Source of the DNA: a virus
Length of the DNA: 28,526 bases
Direction: 5' to 3' (one strand)
Virus record (IMG/VR): IMGVR_UViG_3300045051_001327
Location: 1-28,526 of that record
The notes under the pieces are model-generated. The model saw only the letters and a program-made list of their open reading frames with translations, had not been told where the DNA came from and made no database searches. Each line of letters begins with the position of its first letter. Positions within the stretch are counted from its first letter, which is position 1. The translations under genes were made by a program, and so were the position numbers. Below are positions 6,731-12,896 of the stretch, one piece after another.

Positions 6731-7009
6731 TCACCGAATGCAGTCGTGGCAGTTGCAACCGGGGACGGGACCGGATTCCCGGTGCTCCATCTCCTCCTCG
6801 TCCTCACAGCAGGAATCGCAGTCGCAGGTATTGTCATGCATCCACTCCTCCGCGCCGTCCCGGCCAGTCGTGTCCTCGTCCTCCTCCTCGTGGCAGGGGC
6901 AGCCGCAGAGCTTGATGGACTTGTCGGCCTGGGGCCACGATCCCGCACAATCCGGGCAGTAGCAGCCGTAGCCGTTCTCAAGGCGAATGGGACCTGAAAG
7001 TTCTGGCAT
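6731..7009 (-). CDS. Acidic, Cys-rich putative metal-binding protein
   Basis: This 92-residue protein starts at the ATG at 7009, 6 nt after AAGGAG. Thirteen cysteines occur in four clusters (CYCPDC, CGCPC, CDCDSCC, CNCHDC) separated by acidic runs (EEEDED, EDEEEMEHRE). The pattern could coordinate several metal ions in a metallothionein-like way, or zinc. It shows no similarity I can name. Translation is probably coupled to the gene before it (TGATG overlap). Confidence 0.7.
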   Translation of the reverse strand: MPELSGPIRLENGYGCYCPDCAGSWPQADKSIKLCGCPCHEEEDEDTTGRDGAEEWMHDNTCDCDSCCEDEEEMEHRESGPVPGCNCHDCIR

Positions 7010-7188
7010 CACTCACTCCTTCCCGTGGCCTTCCGCCAGATCCGCTCGAGGACCGCATCCTGCTTGTCGGTCAGCGAGGCGCGGCCCGTGATGCTCTGGA
7101 GGAATTCATCCTCCCACTCCGTGAGGTTGTATTCATCGTTCTCAACGGCCTGCCGAATCTCGGCAATCAGCAACAGCGTGTCGCTCAT
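7009..7188 (-). CDS. Small phage protein, WExEF...LTxKQ family
   Basis: The 59-residue protein starts at the ATG at 7188 after GAGGAAGGA. The segment TEWEDEFLQSI, then SLTDKQDAVLERIWRKATG, matches a small recurrent phage family of unknown role. A second member lies at 17160-17399. It is all-helical. Confidence 0.75.
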   Translation of the reverse strand: MSDTLLLIAEIRQAVENDEYNLTEWEDEFLQSITGRASLTDKQDAVLERIWRKATGRSE

Positions 7189-7195
7189 TCCTTCC

Positions 7196-7363
7196 TCACC
7201 AGCAAACAGCGCAGGACGACTCCCCGGCCTCAATGACGCCGTTCTCGCAGCGGTGCCCGGGAATCCACCGCCAGCCGCGCCAAACGCGAAGCTGCTTCGA
7301 CCAAGCGACGATCCGCTTCAACTCCTGCGGGTCGAGGTCGCGCCAGAAAACTGTTTTCGCCAT
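7196..7363 (-). CDS. 55-residue Trp-rich protein
   Basis: The frame from the ATG at 7363 to the TGA at 7198-7196 fits exactly between its neighbours. Eight tryptophans occur in 55 residues (VWRGWRWIPGH is typical), with three cysteines at the end (CENG...CAVCW). The ribosome site is weak (AAGAG). It is similar in size to its Cys-containing neighbours. The function is unknown. Confidence 0.58.
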   Translation of the reverse strand: MAKTVFWRDLDPQELKRIVAWSKQLRVWRGWRWIPGHRCENGVIEAGESSCAVCW

Positions 7364-7372
7364 ATAGCTCTT

Positions 7373-7633
7373 CTAGTCCCCTGAAACTTCGGTCGCGTCC
7401 ATCGAATCCCAGTCGATGCTGGGGAGACATTCGGGCCACTGTTCCGCGATGACCTGCTCGGCCAACTCCCGCGCCCACTTCCGCCGCCCCTCGTCTGTCT
7501 TCTCGGTGTAGGCGCACCCGAACTCGAACTTTTCGCCCTTGCCTTCGACCTCAACGATGTGGCCGCAGCACCCGGTTTCGCAACCGTAGTAGCTGTGGTA
7601 GACGCGGACTTTCAGCTTCGTCATAGCGTTCAA
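7373..7633 (-). CDS. Conserved small phage protein, VRVYHSYYGCETGCCGH type
   Basis: The 86-residue protein has LKVRVYHSYYGCETGCCGHIV near its start, a motif found in uncharacterised phage proteins, then a charged helix (RRKWARELAEQVIAEQWPE). The TTG at 7633 overlaps the upstream stop as TTGA and has GGGAG 5 nt before it; the ATG at 7624 is the alternative. Four cysteines and a histidine could bind a metal. Confidence 0.75.
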   Translation of the reverse strand: MNAMTKLKVRVYHSYYGCETGCCGHIVEVEGKGEKFEFGCAYTEKTDEGRRKWARELAEQVIAEQWPECLPSIDWDSMDATEVSGD

Positions 7634-7776
7634 ACGCGCTCCCGTGAATCAAGTAAGGTTTTGAGTAGCATCTTTACGAGGTGAGAGCGTGACCGGCGGG
7701 GCCGATTGAGAAGAGGCGTAGAGCCCCCACCCTTAGCCACTTTCGCCATCGACCTTTCGAGATCGCTCTTCGCCAT
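7630..7776 (-). CDS. 48-residue basic protein
   Basis: The frame starts at the ATG at 7776 and ends at a TGA overlapping the next start. The product is basic (LNRPRRSRSHLVKMLLKTLL) with an amphipathic C-terminal helix. Its start context, GATTGCTATGGC, is identical to that of the preceding gene. The role is unknown. Confidence 0.5.
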   Translation of the reverse strand: MAKSDLERSMAKVAKGGGSTPLLNRPRRSRSHLVKMLLKTLLDSRERV

Positions 7777-7781
7777 AGCAA

Positions 7782-7922
7782 TCAAACCTTCACACCGATG
7801 CGCTTCAGAATCCGCCGCACCTTAGCCCGACAGCGGCATGGGGAATTGAGCTTCATGACACACTCCTCCGAGACTTTGAGGATTTCCTCAATCAGATCAG
7901 GTTTCTTTTTCGTTTTTGCCAT
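7782..7922 (-). CDS. 46-residue basic protein with CRC pair
   Basis: The frame runs from the ATG at 7922 to a TGA 5 nt before the next start. The sequence MAKTKKKPDLIEEILKVSEE and then CRCRAKVRRILKRIG suggests a short helical nucleic-acid-binding protein. It lies just after the large hairpin at 7937-7994. No ribosome site is clear. Confidence 0.5.
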   Translation of the reverse strand: MAKTKKKPDLIEEILKVSEECVMKLNSPCRCRAKVRRILKRIGVKV

Positions 7923-7936
7923 AGCAATCGATCACG

Positions 7937-7994
7937 ACCCTCTCTCATTAGACCGACTCGGGGGAAACGTGAGTCGGCCTCGAGGAGAGAGGGT
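7937..7994 (-). promoter_or_regulatory. Two-tier hairpin in the leader of the 7782-7922 gene
   Basis: The outer arms ACCCTCTCTC (7937-7946) and GAGAGAGGGT (7985-7994) pair perfectly over 10 bp. The inner arms CCGACTC (7953-7959) and GAGTCGG (7971-7977) pair over 7 bp, with an 11-nt loop and an asymmetric internal loop. It occupies an intergenic gap of about 100 nt and ends about 15 nt before the downstream ATG. It could be an attenuator, an RNA processing site or a terminator followed by a new start. No T-run follows. Confidence 0.6.
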
Positions 7995-8029
7995 AGTGAA
8001 CCCTTCCATATTGGCATTCTTCAATTCTT

Positions 8030-8290
8030 CTATGCCTTCGGCCACGTTCCGTCATACCGGATCTTGCCGACGACGTTCATTGTCGTGTGTCCCTGGTCGC
8101 TCATACAGGTGAAGACGTCCGTCTTTCCGTCCGCCCCCTTCCCACGGTGTAGCGGAGCGTTCTCGCTCGCCAACGTTGCGAATGAGCAGAGCTGATCGGC
8201 CGTCCGCGCTTGGATGTGGTAGACCAACCCGGCGCCGCCTTTCTTCAGGTCCGACTTTGACAAACTCCGACTGATAATCCATTCGATCAC
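8030..8290 (-). CDS. Hypothetical protein
   Basis: The 86-residue protein starts at the GTG at 8290, overlapping the upstream stop (GTGA), with GGAGG 7 nt before it. A helical start (VIEWIISRSLSKSDLKKG) is followed by beta-rich sequence (GLVYHIQART, KTDVFTCMSDQG, NVVGKIRYDGTW). No motif was recognised. The gene precedes the two-tier hairpin at 7937-7994. Confidence 0.7.
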   Translation of the reverse strand: MIEWIISRSLSKSDLKKGGAGLVYHIQARTADQLCSFATLASENAPLHRGKGADGKTDVFTCMSDQGHTTMNVVGKIRYDGTWPKA

Positions 8291-8571
8291 TCGCCCACCT
8301 CCGGATCCTGGCCGCTGAGAGTCTTGAATTCTTTAATCGCTCCACACTTCTTACAGGAGACGATCGCGAAGAACTTCCGCCGTCCCGCCTTGTAGGTCAG
8401 GATGGCGCTTCCCCAGCGGTTGACTTCGGCCTTGTCGATGATCTCGGCGACCGCCGGGAGCTCGCGTTCGACGACCGGCTCCCAGTCGTGCTTGCAGCGG
8501 AAGAGCCAGTAGACAGTGAAGCAGGCAAAGGCGAGGCTCCACGCGAAAGTCACGATATAGATCTGATTCAT
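8287..8571 (-). CDS. Membrane-anchored protein with zinc-ribbon-like domain
   Basis: The 94-residue protein has an N-terminal hydrophobic helix (about residues 4-24, IYIVTFAWSLAFACFTVYWLF). It is followed by CKHDWEPV and, near residue 73, CKKCGAIKEF. The His/Cys pair plus a distal CxxC suggests a small zinc ribbon facing the cytoplasm. The ribosome site GGAG is 5 nt before the ATG, next to the palindrome GTGTACAC. It may tether a zinc-binding factor to the membrane. Confidence 0.75.
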   Translation of the reverse strand: MNQIYIVTFAWSLAFACFTVYWLFRCKHDWEPVVERELPAVAEIIDKAEVNRWGSAILTYKAGRRKFFAIVSCKKCGAIKEFKTLSGQDPEVGE

Positions 8572-8590
8572 AAAGTCTCCGTGTACACGC

Positions 8591-8794
8591 CTACTTATTC
8601 TCCTGCTTCCGGACGTCCTCCTGGACGACTCCGGCGATCCGCTCGACGATCTGGAGCGTCGTCCGGATCATCGTGTAGGACAGCGGCGAGTGGTCGACGG
8701 CCGGACCGACGATCTCGTACTGGCTCGGCGCGTCGGACTTCCGGAAGATCGTGAACGGGCCGACCTCGGCGATCTTCTCGTCAGGCTTTGGCAT
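8591..8794 (-). CDS. Hypothetical 67-residue protein
   Basis: It starts at the ATG at 8794, 14 nt inside the end of the DUF3310 gene, with GGAGAG upstream. It has a beta-rich first half (EVGPFTIFRKSD, QYEIVGPAVD) and a helix (MIRTTLQIVERIAGVVQEDV). No family was recognised. It is likely to be made by coupled translation. Confidence 0.68.
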   Translation of the reverse strand: MPKPDEKIAEVGPFTIFRKSDAPSQYEIVGPAVDHSPLSYTMIRTTLQIVERIAGVVQEDVRKQENK

Positions 8795-9026
8795 TCCGTC
8801 TCTCCTTCTCCGTCTCGATCGCGCGATCCAAGTACCAGCGGGCCTTCTCGAGGTCCTCGACGATCTTCGTCGGATCCTTCAGTCCGGCCCGAGCGATGTA
8901 CTTCGCGGCGTTCCAGCGGTAGGCGTCCGCCGTCAGGCCCCACGCCTGAAGGCACTTCCAGACCTCGTGCGGGACGTCCCCGCCGTAGTGCGAAGGGTGA
9001 TTGACAGCCTCCTTCGGTGCGCTCAT
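8781..9026 (-). CDS. DUF3310 (SaV-like) phage protein
   Basis: The 81-residue protein has the family signature VNHPSHYGG at 8-16, then AYRWNAAKYIARAG and a terminal EDLEKARWYLDRAIE, which is the usual DUF3310 layout and length. The family is common in phages near nucleotide metabolism or replication genes; its role is not established. The start ATG at 9026 overlaps the ThyX stop (ATGA), which places it directly in the ThyX unit. Confidence 0.88.
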   Translation of the reverse strand: MSAPKEAVNHPSHYGGDVPHEVWKCLQAWGLTADAYRWNAAKYIARAGLKDPTKIVEDLEKARWYLDRAIETEKERRNAKA

Positions 9027-9829
9027 ACCTTCGAGTGCTTCGGCACCCATTCCCCCTTCTCGTTTCGGCCGAAATCCTGGAACAGCGCGGGCCAGTTCGC
9101 AGTTGCGGCATTCGCGATCCTGTCGAAGACGTACCGGATCTCGACCTCGGCCCCCGCCGCGGTCCGCATCTCCAGGACGTGCCGCATCGCCCGGAAGTTG
9201 ATCGTGATCCCGATCGTCGTCGACATCCCCTGCGGGGCGAAGCGACGGATGAACGACGTCCACTTCTTCTTGTACTCGAAGCTCCGTCCGGGCTCGTCGA
9301 GACCGAGCTTCGCGGCGAGCTTCGAGCAGAAGTTCTCGTCTTCGAGGAACTTCAGCTCGCACATCTTCTCGATCTCCGGCGTGATCTCCGGGTCCTTCGG
9401 GATCCAGAGGCCGAAGTCGTCCATCCGGACGTACCGGAGGGACTCCTGGGAGGGCGAGAGTCCGGCCCGGTGCCGGACGAGCTCGTGCGTGAAGACGCGG
9501 GAGACGTCCCGCAGAATCCAGTGCGTCGAGCCGTGCTCGACGACGGAGCCGTGCTTCGACTTCAGGATGTTCTCGATGTACTCCCGGTTGCCCTCCCGGA
9601 TCTTCGTGATGTTCTTGTTGTGCTCGCCGACCCCGAAGGACCGGTAGCAGAGGCGACCCATGATCTCGGTCAGGAGCTCGGAGTCCGACGGCCGGTCCGG
9701 CGCGTCGATGTTCTTGTCGAACCAGTTGTTGCCGACCTCGGCGTACGTCTCCCGCAGGAAGCGCTCGATCTCCCGCTCGTTGAGACCGGACTCCCCGACG
9801 AGATAAACTTCCGGAGTGACTCGGTGCAT
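9023..9829 (-). CDS. thyX: Flavin-dependent thymidylate synthase ThyX
   Basis: The 268-residue enzyme has the ThyX layout. An N-terminal region with GRLCYRSFG at 58-66 precedes SVVEHGSTHWIL and VSRVFTHELVRHR. The signature RHRAGLSPSQESLRY starts at residue 119, which is the RHR plus eight residues and serine variant rather than the shorter RHRx7S form. STTIGITINFRAMRHVLEMRT follows at about 204-224. It makes dTMP from dUMP using methylenetetrahydrofolate and FAD with NADPH, supplying dTTP for replication. The ribosome site GGAGAGGG directly precedes the ATG. It is the first gene of a coupled pair with DUF3310. Confidence 0.95.
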   Translation of the reverse strand: MHRVTPEVYLVGESGLNEREIERFLRETYAEVGNNWFDKNIDAPDRPSDSELLTEIMGRLCYRSFGVGEHNKNITKIREGNREYIENILKSKHGSVVEHGSTHWILRDVSRVFTHELVRHRAGLSPSQESLRYVRMDDFGLWIPKDPEITPEIEKMCELKFLEDENFCSKLAAKLGLDEPGRSFEYKKKWTSFIRRFAPQGMSTTIGITINFRAMRHVLEMRTAAGAEVEIRYVFDRIANAATANWPALFQDFGRNEKGEWVPKHSKV

Positions 9830-9853
9830 ACCCTCTCCTTCTTCCCTTCGTTC

Positions 9854-10099
9854 CTACTCGTACAGCTTCGCGAGCGCCTGCTCGACGGCGGGCGAGACCG
9901 TCGCGATCATCCGCCGGAAGACCTCCCGCTCCTTCTTCGGCAGCTTCTCGGCGCCCGCCAGGAGGCCGTTGACGACCGCCGAGGTCGAGAGGCGGACCAG
10001 CGTCCGGGCAAGCTTCTCGACGTCGGTCTCGAACGACTCGACGGCGCCGCCCGCGGTGGCCCGCTTCGCCCAGCGGACCAGAAACTCCTTCTTCGTCAC
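9854..10099 (-). CDS. Hypothetical helical protein
   Basis: The 81-residue protein most likely starts at the GTG at 10099 (VTKKEFLVRWAKRATAGG) with GAGAGGG upstream; a longer frame to 10192 overlaps the previous gene and has no ribosome site. It is helical throughout and rich in Ala, Lys and Arg. It lies just upstream of thyX. The role is unknown. Confidence 0.68.
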   Translation of the reverse strand: MTKKEFLVRWAKRATAGGAVESFETDVEKLARTLVRLSTSAVVNGLLAGAEKLPKKEREVFRRMIATVSPAVEQALAKLYE

Positions 10100-10136
10100 G
10101 GACCCTCTCTTCCTCGTCCCTTCTTCCGGTCGACGG

Positions 10137-10661
10137 TCACTTCTTCCGGACGGTCGTCTTCTTCTCGAGCTCAGCGAGGCGCTCCTCGGCACGGCGTGCG
10201 CGGTCGGCCGCGGCGATCATCTGCGTGACGGCCTCGGCGCGGGCGCGATCGTGCTTCTCGGTCTCGGCCTGCGCGGCATCCCGGGAACGCTGCATCGTGA
10301 CGAGGGTGTTCTGAACGGTCGCGACCTTCTGGTCGGCGACAGCGGCCCGGTGCAGGATAACCTTCTCGTTCTCGACGAACTTCTCGATCTGGCGCCGGAG
10401 CTCGACCAGCTCCCGGTCCTTCTTGCCGACCTCGGTCCGGAGGCCGTCGATCTGCGTCGAGAGCTCTCGGTCGGTCCGGGTCATCTTCAGGCGGAGGTTC
10501 TCGGCCTCAAGGCGCACGATCTGGGAGTTCTTCTCGCTCACGAGGCTCCTGGCGGAGCGGAGGTCCTGCGTAAGCTCCGCTAGGCGACCCTCGAACCGTC
10601 TCTGGAGAAGCTCAAGTTCGATCTCCTGCGGGGTCGGGGTCTTGACGGTCGATTCGTCCAT
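10137..10661 (-). CDS. Long coiled-coil protein
   Basis: Of the 174 residues, about 140 form a continuous heptad-patterned helix rich in Glu, Arg, Lys and Leu (for example NSQIVRLEAENLRLKM and KKDRELVELRRQIEKFVENE), broken once near residue 100. It ends in a basic patch (KKTTVRKK). It is probably a soluble oligomeric protein. Its position between a zinc ribbon gene and thyX suggests an accessory role; structural use as a scaffold is possible but not supported by context. Confidence 0.78.
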   Translation of the reverse strand: MDESTVKTPTPQEIELELLQRRFEGRLAELTQDLRSARSLVSEKNSQIVRLEAENLRLKMTRTDRELSTQIDGLRTEVGKKDRELVELRRQIEKFVENEKVILHRAAVADQKVATVQNTLVTMQRSRDAAQAETEKHDRARAEAVTQMIAAADRARRAEERLAELEKKTTVRKK

Positions 10662-10663
10662 AC

Positions 10664-10813
10664 CTACCCTCTCTTTGATTTAAGAACGTTACAGCTCGGA
10701 CAGTACAGGACCATTACCGGACGACCGCGTCCGTACTTCTTCTCTCGACTCTTCTGGAACCGACGGAGTCGACGACCGCACCGGCACGTCAGGGGAATTA
10801 TGAGGGCACTCAC
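10664..10813 (-). CDS. Short zinc-ribbon protein
   Basis: The 49-residue protein starts at the GTG at 10813, overlapping the TGA before it (GTGA), and ends 2 nt before the coiled-coil gene's ATG. CRC at residues 10-12 and CPSC at 38-41 form a two-knuckle zinc ribbon, with a basic loop (RRLRRFQKSREKKYGRGR) between. It fills the gap exactly. The function is unknown. Confidence 0.68.
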   Translation of the reverse strand: MSALIIPLTCRCGRRLRRFQKSREKKYGRGRPVMVLYCPSCNVLKSKRG

Positions 10814-11310
10814 AGCCAGTCTCCTATTCCGAGCTTCTCTTCCCAGTCGCGCGTACGCTTTCCGAGGCGATCCGCAACAATCAGAACAGCGTACGCTGCG
10901 TCCTTTGCCTGACGGACGAGCGCCTTGTGAACTCGCACGGCTCTCCTGTACGGCTCCCCTTTCGTTCTGGAAAGACGTCGAACCTGATGCTCCGCAGTCA
11001 TTGCATTTTGCCGGGCCATCTGGAACATGTGCTCGAACTTTCTGAGATCGAGCTCGTACGGATTCCCGACGGCTTCTCCGGCTGGCGGAATCATCGCAAG
11101 CACTTCCTGTCCTGTTTCGACCGTTGAGATCGCTACGATCGAATAGGACTGCATCGCGCTTTTTAACAGCGCCGAAAGATATGGATCCTTGATCCCGGAC
11201 TTTCGGAGCTTGCTCTGCTCCTCAGCGATCTCAACAAGCGCGTTTCCACAGTTCCGGAATTGGAAACTGTAATACTCGATATCGCGCATGAGACGGTCGA
11301 TTTTCTTCAC
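10810..11310 (-). CDS. Hypothetical helical protein
   Basis: The 166-residue protein starts at the GTG at 11310 (GTGA overlap with the upstream stop). It is almost all helical with few glycines and contains KAMQ- and RAVR-type amphipathic helices. A central proline-containing segment (AMIPPAGEAVGNPYEL) separates two helical halves. No motif was recognised. It is coupled to both the secreted-protein gene before it and the zinc-ribbon gene after it. Confidence 0.72.
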   Translation of the reverse strand: MKKIDRLMRDIEYYSFQFRNCGNALVEIAEEQSKLRKSGIKDPYLSALLKSAMQSYSIVAISTVETGQEVLAMIPPAGEAVGNPYELDLRKFEHMFQMARQNAMTAEHQVRRLSRTKGEPYRRAVRVHKALVRQAKDAAYAVLIVADRLGKRTRDWEEKLGIGDWL

Positions 11311-12047
11311 TTCTCGAACCCGCCTTGAGGCAGCAGTTCCTTCCCGTCGATCTTGATCGAGAGGTCGTCGACGTAGACGAACCCCTCCCTTGACCGGACG
11401 ACGATTTCGATGGCGACTTTGTCCGTAGACCCCGCGATCGTCGTCACCTCGAAGGAGAGCTTCGTCCAGACCGGCGTGTCGACCGGGATCTTCTTCGATG
11501 ACAGCGTCCCGTCGTACCAGAATCGAACCGTGTCCCCCTCCCCCTCGCCGGTCGTCCCGTCCGAGAGGACCCAGACGGAGAACTCGATCTTCTTTCCGGC
11601 GCCCTTGACTTCCGGCGTGTAGAGGAGCCGCGCGTTCCTAGCCTTCGCGCCGGGGACGAGCTTCGCCGCCGTCCCGCCGGAGTGGACACGGTCGTTCAGC
11701 AGGCAGACTTTGTGCGTGCCGTCGACCGGGCCGCTCCAGCCTTCCGGAATACTACCCCCATGTCCGGGGACGACCGGGACGTAGAGCTTCAGGAGGCGCT
11801 CCCGCAGCTTCATCCTCCAGACCGGATCGAGGTCCGGCCACGCCTTCCCGTAGGCGTCGCTGGCGGCGTCGAGAAGGTCCTGCCGCTTCTTCGGATACTT
11901 CCTGAGCAGCTTGACGTACTCGTCGCCGACGCCGACCTTCCCGGAGGCGGTCTCCGCCTTCGCCAGATCCTCGGCGAGCTTCTGGACGGTCTCGTCGTAG
12001 CTCTGGAGAAGGAATGAGGCCAGGAAGAAGGACACGATCGTCTTCAC
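11307..12047 (-). CDS. Putative secreted protein with beta-sandwich-like C-terminus
   Basis: The 246-residue protein starts at the GTG at 12047, 5-6 nt after AGGAGGT and overlapping the TGA before it. The first 16 residues (VKTIVSFFLASFLLQS) are a signal-peptide-like hydrophobic stretch with one basic residue. Residues about 20-95 are helical. From about 130 the sequence is beta-rich with EFSVWVLSDG, VRFWYDGTL, WTKLSFEVTT, AIEIVVRS and FVYVDDLSIKIDG, then GGFE. That is the layout of carbohydrate-binding jelly-roll modules. No catalytic motif is seen. It may act at the host envelope. The fold is inferred from strand pattern only. Confidence 0.62.
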   Translation of the reverse strand: MKTIVSFFLASFLLQSYDETVQKLAEDLAKAETASGKVGVGDEYVKLLRKYPKKRQDLLDAASDAYGKAWPDLDPVWRMKLRERLLKLYVPVVPGHGGSIPEGWSGPVDGTHKVCLLNDRVHSGGTAAKLVPGAKARNARLLYTPEVKGAGKKIEFSVWVLSDGTTGEGEGDTVRFWYDGTLSSKKIPVDTPVWTKLSFEVTTIAGSTDKVAIEIVVRSREGFVYVDDLSIKIDGKELLPQGGFEK

Positions 12048-12211
12048 CGAACACCTCCTCGTTTGTTCTTCCGGGGACGATTCCAGTAAGGGGACCGACA
12101 CGAGACCTTCCCGCATCTGGTCGGCTTCGGCGTCTTCGAGATCCAGGTGCCCCCGCATCGGAAGCAGAACAGCTCGTACATCGTCACCGTCTTCGGTCCG
12201 TCGTTCTTCAT
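12044..12211 (-). CDS. Zinc-ribbon protein, YWNRPR type
   Basis: The 55-residue protein has FCFRCGGTWISK, then CGKVSC and SPYWNRPRK. This is the short zinc ribbon used in many phage and Arc-like proteins, with C16, C19 and downstream cysteines as ligands. The start ATG at 12211 is only about 9 nt past a promoter -10 element, so its message may be nearly leaderless. Its stop overlaps the secreted-protein start (GTGA). It probably binds nucleic acid or protein. Confidence 0.75.
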   Translation of the reverse strand: MKNDGPKTVTMYELFCFRCGGTWISKTPKPTRCGKVSCRSPYWNRPRKNKRGGVR

Positions 12212-12219
12212 GCCTTAGA

Positions 12220-12247
12220 ATGGTACCCAATACACGGTATATGTCAA
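12220..12247 (-). promoter_or_regulatory. Sigma70-like internal promoter
   Basis: The minus strand has TTGACA (12247-12242), a 16-bp spacer and TACCAT (12225-12220). The perfect -35 starts 2 nt after the glycosyltransferase stop and the transcript would begin near 12213, almost at the ATG at 12211. It would drive the zinc-ribbon, secreted-protein and downstream genes. Confidence 0.6.
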
Positions 12248-12248
12248 G

Positions 12249-12896
12249 TCAAAAACTGAATCCGCGATTCGTCCGGTACCAGGGCTTCCCAGGGATATTG
12301 ATCCCAAAGGATCTCCCCCACTTCGCGACCAGTTTCCGGTGCTGTTCCTCCCAGGAGCACCTCTTCTTCGCCTCCGCCTTCGTTCCGCCAGTGATGCTTC
12401 CGGGGAGAGGATCGAGTTCGCTGAATCGCTCGTAGATCTTCCCCTTCGAGATCATCGTCAGAGCGTAATCGTCATCCTCCACATAAGCCGGGAAGTACCG
12501 TTCGTCGTAGAAGCCGATCGCCGTCTCGTTCCCGCGTCGGTGGACCTGGACCGAGAACTGGAGGTACGACAGGAAAAGATCGACGTCGGAGCGACTCGCT
12601 AGGAGCTGTCGAGCGGCCTCCAGACGCTCGGTCGACCAGATGATGTCGTCCTGGAGGATCACGAGTCCGCCGAACTCGCCCTCGACGAAGGCGCGACGCA
12701 GGAAGAGATTCCAGGAGCCGGAGACACCGAGGTTCCGCGGCGGACGCTCGACGGGGACGGCGATCGGGATCTCCTGGCGCCCGTTGTCCAGGACGAGGGC
12801 ACGGTCCGGAGGACGGATCGCCTCCAGGAACGACCTGTTCCGGACGAGGAGGTCGACCCGCGTCAGCGTCGGAATCGCGACGAGAAGCCCCGTCAT
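12249..12896 (-). CDS. Glycosyltransferase, GT2-like
   Basis: The 215-residue protein starts at the ATG at 12896, overlapping the upstream TGA (ATGA). It has the GT-A pattern: VAIPTLTRVDLL at 6-17, NLGVSGSWNLFL at 55-66 and the metal-binding ILQDDIIW at 80-87. It continues with a helix that would hold the acceptor loop and a basic C-terminal part (GKPWYRTNRGFSF). It lacks membrane spans. It sits at the end of the glycan cassette that includes a GT9-like and a GT4 fusion, so it likely transfers one sugar of the same glycan. Confidence 0.8.
   Translation of the reverse strand: MTGLLVAIPTLTRVDLLVRNRSFLEAIRPPDRALVLDNGRQEIPIAVPVERPPRNLGVSGSWNLFLRRAFVEGEFGGLVILQDDIIWSTERLEAARQLLASRSDVDLFLSYLQFSVQVHRRGNETAIGFYDERYFPAYVEDDDYALTMISKGKIYERFSELDPLPGSITGGTKAEAKKRCSWEEQHRKLVAKWGRSFGINIPGKPWYRTNRGFSF

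Noticed and set aside
7894-8017. Open frame of about 41 codons from an ATG at 8017 through the two-tier hairpin
   Set aside because: It has no ribosome site, lies across the hairpin arms and overlaps the next gene in another frame. The structure explains the sequence better.
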